Positions 57,470 through 64,000 of a stretch of DNA of 64,000 bases are shown in pieces; the stretch's first letter is position 1, and the number at the start of each line of letters is the position of its first letter. The notes beneath the pieces were generated by a model. It had not been told where the DNA came from. It saw only the letters and a program-made list of their open reading frames with translations, and searched no databases. The DNA is taken from assembly GCF_003048405.1 (NCBI RefSeq), contig NZ_PIQS01000001.1:124001-188000 (forward strand), read 5' to 3'. Both the position numbers and the translations under genes were made by a program. The DNA comes from Campylobacter concisus. GTDB taxonomy: Bacteria; Campylobacterota; Campylobacteria; Campylobacterales; Campylobacteraceae.

Positions 57470-58330
57470 ATGAAAAAATTTTGGTTAGTTTTATCTATAT
57501 TTGCAGCAAGCGTCTTTGCTAGAGAGAACCCATTTATGCCTATTAGCGAGCTAAATACAAGCGTTATGACAACAAATATCATAGAAAAATTTGATAGCTT
57601 TGATTCTCTTTCGTTTAAATTTCCAAGCGATGCGGCACTCTTACTAGATGTCACCATAAGATATAGAGCAAATGACGGTACCATAAAGGAAAAAAGACTA
57701 GCCGATATAAATAAAACTATCGATTACAGCGATGAATTTGCTTTAAATAAGGTAAAAAATCCAGAACCAGTCGTGGCAAAAAAGCTAGATGTTTCGGTCA
57801 CAATGGCAAATATGCCTAGCCAAAAAGTAAGCACTCCCGTGATAATAGAAAAAAATGAAACTAAAATTTCAAATAAAGATAGAAACAAAACTTCAGATAT
57901 GCCAACTCCAAATGTTGTAGTGATCGATCTTAGCACAGACAAAACAAAAGAAACTACCATAAAGCCTGAACACAAGGTAGTCGAGATAAAGATCGAGCCT
58001 AGTGCAAAGCCAGTTGATAGTGTAAAAAATGGAAAAGATGTTAAATTTCTAGGTTTTATAAGCTTTCTAGCCAACGACAAAGAGCTAAAAATCGCTACAA
58101 AAGCTAAGAATTTAAAGCATTTTGCTTATGAGAAAAATAAGATTGTTCTTGACTTTGCAAGGCCGCCAAGAAGTTTTAAAACTAAGAGCTTAAAACTTGA
58201 AAATGAATATTTTAAAAATGTGATCATAGGCTGGCATGATAGATATTTCAGAGTGGTTTTAGAACTTGATAAGATGCATAAATATAAGCTTGAAGCCACT
58301 GAAAATGGATATGCGCTTAAGCTTTTATAG
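57470..58330 (+). CDS. Exported AMIN-domain protein
   Basis: 286 residues; the second of two ATGs (57467, 57470) is best spaced from TAGGA. Signal peptide ends about ASVFA (residue 17). A low-complexity Lys/Thr/Glu-rich middle (about 90-180) leads to a C-terminal AMIN-type beta domain (from about residue 190: FLGFISFLANDKELKIATK) that binds peptidoglycan. Last gene of the recA-eno run. Confidence 0.82.
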   Translation: MKKFWLVLSIFAASVFARENPFMPISELNTSVMTTNIIEKFDSFDSLSFKFPSDAALLLDVTIRYRANDGTIKEKRLADINKTIDYSDEFALNKVKNPEPVVAKKLDVSVTMANMPSQKVSTPVIIEKNETKISNKDRNKTSDMPTPNVVVIDLSTDKTKETTIKPEHKVVEIKIEPSAKPVDSVKNGKDVKFLGFISFLANDKELKIATKAKNLKHFAYEKNKIVLDFARPPRSFKTKSLKLENEYFKNVIIGWHDRYFRVVLELDKMHKYKLEATENGYALKLL

Positions 58331-58406
58331 TTGAATTTTAAAAAGAGTAGATTTTATAAAATTTCAAATATAATACTTTTCAAAATAAAAATTTAAGGCT
58401 ATTGGT

Positions 58407-59468
58407 TTGAAATATCCACTTGATTGTAAAGATAATTTTGAAAACTCATTCATATTTTGGCTCACTCGCTATGTCAAATTTAAGCTAAGCTCACTTTCGA
58501 ATAAAGAGCTTAGAGATCCAAAAGCACTTGCAAGTGTGAATTACGCTCTAAGCCGCGAAGTAAAGAATATTGATCAGCTTGATGGCTTGGTAAAAAGCGC
58601 AAGAAATGCAGGACTTACTGGCATAAATACCTACTTTAATCCACTTAAAAAAATATATGAAACGATGAAATTTTACGAGCTTAGCAGCCTAAAGCAGATC
58701 GATGAAGAGCTACTAAGCGAAATACTAGCTAGCACGACTGGCGGGCTAAGCGACGCTAGTAAGAAAAATTACCGCATCTCAGTAATAAATTTCTTTGCGT
58801 TTTTAGACAAACAAAACGAAGAGGATGGCAAGGCCCATGTTTTTGATATAAATTTAAAAAACTGGGGCGGAGTGAGCGGTAACAAAGGGCAAAAGCTGCC
58901 TGAGTTTATGGGTGAAGATGAGGTCAAGAAATTTCTAGATGCGATCGAACAAAGCGACTTTAAGCAAAACTCAAATCGCAATAAGCTCATAATAAAAACG
59001 ATAATTTTTACTGGCATTCGCGTAAGCGAGGCCCTAAACTTAAAACGAAAAGACATCACTGAAGATGGCGATCTTTTTATCATTAGGATTCGGGGCAAAG
59101 GCAACAAATATCGCATCGTTATGATAAAACGCCACCTAATCGAAGCTCATCTAAACGCAATCGCGATAAACTACATCAACAAAGAAGGCTATCTTTTCAT
59201 CAATAAAAAAGGCACCAGGCTTACGCAGGCTTATGTTAGCCGCATAGTTGAGCAAATTTTATTTAAAGCTGGCATCAGAAAAGAGAAAAATGGTGCCCAC
59301 ATGCTGCGCCACACCTTTGCAACGATGCTTTACAAAAAGCAAAAGGACCTTGTTTTGGTGCAAGAAGCTCTAGGTCATGCAAGCTTAAATACCTCACGAA
59401 TTTACACTCACTTTGATAGCGACAAGCTAAAACTCGCTGCAAAAGTAGCTGAGGATTTAGCAAACTAG
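58407..59468 (+). CDS. xerH: Tyrosine recombinase XerH
   Basis: 353 residues from a TTG (MKYPLDCKDNFENSF), the conserved XerH start. Catalytic residues: Arg in FTGIRVSEALNL, the HxxR in AHMLRHTFAT, His in LGHASLNTS, and the nucleophile Tyr in SRIYTHF. It is the single chromosome-dimer recombinase of epsilonproteobacteria, acting at difH. I could not identify a dif site with confidence near the gene. Confidence 0.96.
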   Translation: MKYPLDCKDNFENSFIFWLTRYVKFKLSSLSNKELRDPKALASVNYALSREVKNIDQLDGLVKSARNAGLTGINTYFNPLKKIYETMKFYELSSLKQIDEELLSEILASTTGGLSDASKKNYRISVINFFAFLDKQNEEDGKAHVFDINLKNWGGVSGNKGQKLPEFMGEDEVKKFLDAIEQSDFKQNSNRNKLIIKTIIFTGIRVSEALNLKRKDITEDGDLFIIRIRGKGNKYRIVMIKRHLIEAHLNAIAINYINKEGYLFINKKGTRLTQAYVSRIVEQILFKAGIRKEKNGAHMLRHTFATMLYKKQKDLVLVQEALGHASLNTSRIYTHFDSDKLKLAAKVAEDLAN

Positions 59469-59692
59469 AGCGCTTAAAACCAAAGCAAACTAGCAATACT
59501 AAATTTAACTCATGTAAAATTTAAAACATTAAATTTAACTATGAAACCCTATAAATATATGAGGAAATTTTAGCTTGCAAGCAGCCTAAAAGCTTGATCT
59601 GTATCTAAATTTACAATCCACTAGGCAAAAGCTCTTACAAAAAGTGAAATTTGGCAAGCAAATTTTATTCTACTCGCCAAATTTATATCAAA

Positions 59693-62683
59693 CTAGCCGA
59701 TCTTTCTTATCTTTGCAGGAAGTGCTTGTCTAGCGCAAGTGCCAACCAACCAGTCATTTAAACTAAATTCGCCATTTCTTTTTGGATCAAGAAGTCCAAG
59801 CTTATTATGATTGACCCCTTTTTCTAAATTTGCGATCCCAAAAGCTGGCTTTCCATCGACGATGTGCGTTCTTATACCAAACTCATCATGACCAAATCCA
59901 TGCTCGATACTAATAACCCCGCTAGCAACGCCGTCTGTCACAAATGCCTCACCAACTTGCGCACCATAAGGCGTAGTCACTTTAACCTTATCGCCTGAGC
60001 GAATGCCCTGCTCACTTGCAACATCTGGTGCTATCCTTATGAAATTCTTAGGATGAACAGATCTTAGCCTTGGACTAACAAAGGTGTAGAAGTGTTGGAT
60101 ATTTGACTTTCTTGAGCTCACTACGTATTTCCACTCAGAGCGTGGGAAAAATTTCTCAAGCGGTGTGCCATCACTTGCTACTGGTAGCATCAGACTTGGC
60201 ACTCCTGGCATAAATTCGCCTGTTATTGAGTGTCTGTGTCCACCAAGTGGCTCATAGTAGATAGAAGCTGGCGTAGGCGCTGGTACTTTTACGGTTGCTT
60301 TATCACCCTTATATGCGCTCTCGTAGCTACCATATCTGCCACCTTTTGCTAGTATATGCGCCACTTTTGGTTTTTCTTCGTCTTTTAGATAAGGATCGAG
60401 TTTTGTCATCACTCTTGATATCTTACTAAGCTTTTTGTCCTCGTCACTTATATCTTTCACACCCTCGCCGTCAAAGGCTAAATTTGCTAGTGCAGCCGCG
60501 TAATACTGCTCTTTTACGTCAAGGTCCATGAAATTTCCGTCTTTGTCTTTGAAGGCATTTTTGCCAAAGCCTTTTAGTCCAAGCCTCTTTGCCACGGCTA
60601 TATAAAATGCCTCAACGTCGATCACGCTGCCGTTTTTATCCTTTGCCTGCTTTGAGCTAACGGCTGGATAGCGCACGACTGAAGTTTTAGCAATCGTTCC
60701 CCAAAGAGAGTTTGGAAGTGCCCAGTTTTCTAAATTTACCCCATCTGGCACGATGTAGTCAGCATAGGCGTTTGTCTCGTTCATAAAGGCGTCGATGCCC
60801 ACAAAAAGTGGTAAATTTTTACTATCTTTTAGCACGTCTAAGACCGCTCTTTCAAGTCCTGCTTGTCCGTAAAGTACGTTTGTCATGTAGTTTATGAAAA
60901 CTTTTACTTTGTATGGATAGCCGGCCTTGTGACTCGTAAGCGTTTCGTTTACAAGTGGCATAGAGATAGGATACCATGGCTGAGTTGATGGATAGCCGCT
61001 GCCGCCAGCTGCTACTTTGCGCTTATACTCAGAGCTTGTTTCGTAGTATTTGCCTGATCTTGATAAATTTAGACCATTTGGCTTATAAGCGCCCTCAAAG
61101 CTCTCAAGGTCATATCTGCCCTTTAAAAACTCGTGTGTGCCGGCACTTGCATTGACATTGCCGCCTTTGTAGCCATAAGTGCCCATGAGCGTGTTTAGAC
61201 AAAGGATCGCAAAAGTAGTCATACCAGCTTGCGTATGCATCATACCGCCATGCACGTTTGTGCTCACCTGTCTGCCATTTTTGGTGAAATTTTCGCAAAG
61301 CCAGATGATATCTTCAACGCTTACACCACAAATTTTTGAGTACTCCTCTAAGCTGTGCTTATAGGCTGACTCTTTTAAAAGCTGCATTGAGCTCTTTACC
61401 TCAACCTTTTTGCCATCTATTAAAATTTTGCCTTTGTAATAAAGCTTGGCTGGTTCATTTACCTTGTAGCTTTGTATCTTACCATCTTGTGAGCAAACCT
61501 GCCATTCATTGTTGATAAGTGCAAATTTGCCGTAGTCTTTGTGACCTTTTTCGGTGATAACTAGATGCGTGGCATTACACCAGTGTATCTCGCCTGCTAG
61601 CTTTGCTTGGTCTAAATTTGGCTGGATAAGGTAGTTTGTAGCGTATTTTTCATTTTCTATGATCCAGCGTATCATCGCCATAGCTAGAGCTGAGTCGGTG
61701 CCTGGCTTTATCGCTATCCAGCGGCCTTTGTCCGAAGAGGCGTATTTTACAGCATTTGTAACGCTTGGATCGACCACTGCGTAGCTAAAGTCATCTCTAG
61801 TGCCTCTTGCGTAAGAGAGCATTTTTGCCTGTTTTTGGAAAGGGTTGCCACCATTTGACGGCGAAGTGCCCCAGTAGATGACAAATTTAGAGTTTTCATA
61901 GTCTGGTTTTGTATGTGCAAAGCCCTTTGCGTTGTGCGCAATCTTACCACCGACCCTAAAGCCACCACCACAAATTCCGCCGTGCGAGTAGTGATTTATA
62001 GTGCCAAATGACTTTTTGACAAAGCGATCAACGATGTCAGAGCGCCCGTCATATAGATAAAAACTTAAAAATTGATTGCGTTTGGTACCGTACTCTGGGT
62101 TTTCGCTATCGATTAGCTCGTCGCTATATATTGCTCTTAGCCCATCAACATGCCCCTCACCAAAGAGATCTCCGCCCTCCACTACCTCTTCTACTAGCTG
62201 CTCAAAGCTTATGCTCTTCCACTTTCCCTCACCCCTTTTGCCAACTCTCTTTAGTGGCGTTAGTATCCTTGCAGGTGAGTCTATCATCTCAGGCAATATC
62301 GCTCCTCTAGCGCAAACTGTGGCTCGCTTTTCGTCTTCGCCACTTAGTGTTGTGGCAAGAAGTGCGTCATTTATCGATGTGTCAAAATTTGCCCAGTGTA
62401 CGTTTGAAAGTGGGTGGTATGGGTTGCCACTACATCTTAAAACTCGGTCGTTTTTATCGTCCACATGAAGCCTTATGCCACACTTCGTCGTACAGCCATG
62501 GCACATCGAAAAGATAACACTATGTCCATCACTAAGTGAAATTTTGTCATCTTTTACGCTAAATTCGGGCTCTAGCGAGTTTGCCTGCGGTTTATAGTCG
62601 TCCTTATCTTCATCTGCCAGCATAGCACTCGTGGTTAGTGTTGAGAGCACGGCTGATCTTTTTAAAAATTCTCTTCTTTGCAT
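59693..62683 (-). CDS. ttrA: Tetrathionate reductase-type molybdopterin catalytic subunit
   Basis: 996 residues. Twin-arginine signal at the start (RREFLKRSAVLS). The 4Fe-4S ligands are Cys61, Cys64, Cys68 and Cys124, followed by GNPYHPLS (about 86-93), a mark of the TtrA branch. Molybdopterin regions include GGGFRVGGK and NVHGGMMHTQ. Likely reduces tetrathionate or a related sulfur compound in the periplasm. It lies 13 bases downstream of ttrB; no membrane anchor gene is adjacent. The TtrA name rests on motif recall; another sulfur oxyanion is possible. Confidence 0.85.
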   Translation of the reverse strand: MQRREFLKRSAVLSTLTTSAMLADEDKDDYKPQANSLEPEFSVKDDKISLSDGHSVIFSMCHGCTTKCGIRLHVDDKNDRVLRCSGNPYHPLSNVHWANFDTSINDALLATTLSGEDEKRATVCARGAILPEMIDSPARILTPLKRVGKRGEGKWKSISFEQLVEEVVEGGDLFGEGHVDGLRAIYSDELIDSENPEYGTKRNQFLSFYLYDGRSDIVDRFVKKSFGTINHYSHGGICGGGFRVGGKIAHNAKGFAHTKPDYENSKFVIYWGTSPSNGGNPFQKQAKMLSYARGTRDDFSYAVVDPSVTNAVKYASSDKGRWIAIKPGTDSALAMAMIRWIIENEKYATNYLIQPNLDQAKLAGEIHWCNATHLVITEKGHKDYGKFALINNEWQVCSQDGKIQSYKVNEPAKLYYKGKILIDGKKVEVKSSMQLLKESAYKHSLEEYSKICGVSVEDIIWLCENFTKNGRQVSTNVHGGMMHTQAGMTTFAILCLNTLMGTYGYKGGNVNASAGTHEFLKGRYDLESFEGAYKPNGLNLSRSGKYYETSSEYKRKVAAGGSGYPSTQPWYPISMPLVNETLTSHKAGYPYKVKVFINYMTNVLYGQAGLERAVLDVLKDSKNLPLFVGIDAFMNETNAYADYIVPDGVNLENWALPNSLWGTIAKTSVVRYPAVSSKQAKDKNGSVIDVEAFYIAVAKRLGLKGFGKNAFKDKDGNFMDLDVKEQYYAAALANLAFDGEGVKDISDEDKKLSKISRVMTKLDPYLKDEEKPKVAHILAKGGRYGSYESAYKGDKATVKVPAPTPASIYYEPLGGHRHSITGEFMPGVPSLMLPVASDGTPLEKFFPRSEWKYVVSSRKSNIQHFYTFVSPRLRSVHPKNFIRIAPDVASEQGIRSGDKVKVTTPYGAQVGEAFVTDGVASGVISIEHGFGHDEFGIRTHIVDGKPAFGIANLEKGVNHNKLGLLDPKRNGEFSLNDWLVGTCARQALPAKIRKIG

Positions 62684-62696
62684 TATTTATTTCCTT

Positions 62697-63434
62697 TTAC
62701 TGTGCTATCTCTTCGCTCCAGCTGATAACCTTTTTATATCCATTATCAAGCTCGAGTTTTTTATTGTTTTTAGCCAAAATTTCACTAACACCGTGGTAGA
62801 ACACCTGTGGATTTGTATTTTTAGGGCTATCTATAACCATAGTCTCATGTGTGGCTAGAAATTTTCTAATATTTGAGTTAGGATCATTAAGATCGCCTAT
62901 TATACGGCTACCGCCCACACAGCTCTCTACACATGCTGGCTGAAGCCCTGCTCTTAGTCTGTGGTCACAAAAGGTACATTTATCGGCCTTATAGGTATGC
63001 AGGCTAAGATATCTTGCGTGATATGGACAGGCCTCTACGCAAAGCGCACAGCCTATGCACTCTTTTGTATCAATCTTTACTATGCCATTACTTCTTTGAT
63101 GGCTAGCACCAGTTGGACAAACACTAATACAGGCTGGATTGTTGCAATGGTTGCAAAGCCTTGGAAGTGACGCAATGACTGCCATTTTACCGCTCTTATC
63201 TCTTGCCTCGTACTCGGAAACAATGGTTCTAAAAGCGCCTGGCTGAACGTCGTTTTCTAACATACAGCTCATAGTACATGACTGACATCCAACACATCTT
63301 GTTAGATCTATCGCCATGCCGTAGCGAACACTACTACCACTAAAGTCTTTTGGTGCAGCCTTTAGTGCGGTCGTAGCGAAAAATAATCCTGCAGCTGCAA
63401 TGAAGCTGCGACGAGAATTTAAGGTCTGTTGCAT
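62697..63434 (-). CDS. ttrB: Tetrathionate reductase-type iron-sulfur subunit
   Basis: 245 residues from the ATG at 63434, with an AAGGAG site; an extension upstream is rejected as it lacks a ribosome binding site. Tat signal NSRRSFIAAAGLFF. Sixteen cysteines in four 4Fe-4S motifs (CVGCQSCTMSC, CNHCNNPACISVC, CIGCALCVEAC, CTFC...CVESC). It would pass electrons to TtrA. First gene of the pair; electrons must reach it by an unknown quinol-linked protein. Confidence 0.85.
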   Translation of the reverse strand: MQQTLNSRRSFIAAAGLFFATTALKAAPKDFSGSSVRYGMAIDLTRCVGCQSCTMSCMLENDVQPGAFRTIVSEYEARDKSGKMAVIASLPRLCNHCNNPACISVCPTGASHQRSNGIVKIDTKECIGCALCVEACPYHARYLSLHTYKADKCTFCDHRLRAGLQPACVESCVGGSRIIGDLNDPNSNIRKFLATHETMVIDSPKNTNPQVFYHGVSEILAKNNKKLELDNGYKKVISWSEEIAQ

Positions 63435-63625
63435 AAAATTCTCCTTTTTTTTAGAATTTTTTCTTATTTTAGCATAGTAAATATTTTTTCTAAAGTTTAT
63501 TTTATATTTTTGCAAAATGTATTAAATTTTGAGAATTTTTGTAGCACTTAAAAGATAGAATTTGGATAGTAAAATTTAGAAAGAAGTGGGAAAAAGATAG
63601 AAAATAAACTTCTATCTTCTTAAAT

Positions 63626-64000
63626 TTATGCTTTGTAGTTTAGCATATAAAGGCGAATGACTTGCTCTGCTGTCATCTTTAAATTTCTAATCGCGACATC
63701 TTTTCTCATCGCTTCTTCAAGACTTACTGGCTCATTTAATATACAAAAATAGGCATCAATCCCATTTTTGTGGCAATCTTTGGCGCATTTTTGCACGCTT
63801 CCAGCAAATGCGATCACTGGCTTATGATACTTTTTGGCTAGTTTTGCAACCCCAGTCGGAGTCTTGCCCATTGAGCTTTGAAAGTCCATACGACCTTCGC
63901 CAGTGATGACTAGATCAGCCTTTTTGATCTCATCCTCAAGCGCGATAGTCTGCGTAATGATCTCGATACCTGGGCGAAGTTTCGCTCCTAAAAATGCCAC
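63626..64000 (-). CDS. Glycerate kinase, C-terminal part (runs off right edge)
   Basis: The last 124 codons of a GlxK-type glycerate 2-kinase; the rest is beyond the right edge. LVITGEGRMDFQSSMGKTP and KPVIAFAGSV are typical of the family's C-terminal half. Apparent GTG at the edge is internal sequence, not the start. It would phosphorylate glycerate. Confidence 0.9.
   Translation of the reverse strand: MAFLGAKLRPGIEIITQTIALEDEIKKADLVITGEGRMDFQSSMGKTPTGVAKLAKKYHKPVIAFAGSVQKCAKDCHKNGIDAYFCILNEPVSLEEAMRKDVAIRNLKMTAEQVIRLYMLNYKA

Noticed and set aside
58331..58406. difH site beside xerH
   Set aside because: I looked for the dif-like dyad in the gaps around xerH but saw nothing I could distinguish from A+T-rich background.
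59693..62683. Selenocysteine formate dehydrogenase
   Set aside because: The frame has no internal UGA, lacks the formate dehydrogenase context, and has the TtrA-type GNPYHPLS motif.

Overview
The window is a chromosomal segment of a Campylobacter, most like the C. concisus group. The evidence is the gene content and layout: a pse/maf flagellin glycosylation cluster facing a flagellin gene, the single tyrosine recombinase XerH, futalosine-pathway menaquinone synthesis (MqnD), a pyruvate:flavodoxin oxidoreductase, the block fliQ-murB-recA-eno-divIC-AMIN, and a low-G+C, AAATTT-rich sequence. The species call is inference; no database was searched.

Layout. 1-1.5 kb: left-edge DUF2325 gene behind Fur-like boxes, and an MFS exporter. 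1.6-9.9 kb: compositional mosaic, with G+C-rich nifJ, a DNA glycosylase and a MORN-type repeat protein around an A+T-rich pair (pentapeptide-repeat membrane protein plus small membrane protein). 10.2-19.7 kb: dcuC-pepF, a YrdC-like protein and DMT transporter, a three-lipoprotein CsgG/DUF4810/DUF799 operon, a MATE exporter, accB-accC. 19.8-30.5 kb: DUF3737 protein, dcd, then pseB-C-F-G-H-I-maf in one run behind a textbook sigma-54 site, facing a flagellin with a sigma-28 promoter. 30.7-40.5 kb: topA, bioB-crcB flanked by two copies of an imperfect ~270-bp non-coding element, an exported protein, cation antiporter-gltA-cysQ, and a methyltransferase. 40.5-51.8 kb: redoxin, a full molybdate operon (modE, modA, TOBE protein, modC, modB), an MlaA-MlaC-RND lipid-transport set, a BON lipoprotein with an irregular start, tRNA-Sec (selC), a second Mo/W-type ABC pair without ATPase, and nicotinate phosphoribosyltransferase. 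51.8-59.5 kb: mqnD, fliQ, murB, recA, eno, divIC-like, AMIN protein, xerH. 59.7-64 kb: ttrA and ttrB (tetrathionate-type reductase without membrane anchor) and a right-edge partial glycerate kinase.

Themes. Flagellar biogenesis: the complete CMP-pseudaminate pathway and its putative transferase sit beside the flagellin they would modify, with recognisable RpoN and FliA promoters. Anaerobic respiration: DcuC, the molybdopterin TtrAB, two Mo/W oxyanion uptake sets, selC and menaquinone synthesis fit an organism using Mo/W and Sec enzymes. Envelope: three lipoproteins of unknown role, an RND-driven Mla-like set and a BON lipoprotein. No IS element, prophage or CRISPR array was seen. The least explained items are the repeat around bioB-crcB, the duplicated flagellin 3' end, the pentapeptide/small-membrane-protein pair, the CsgG-DUF4810-DUF799 trio and the missing canonical start of the BON lipoprotein.
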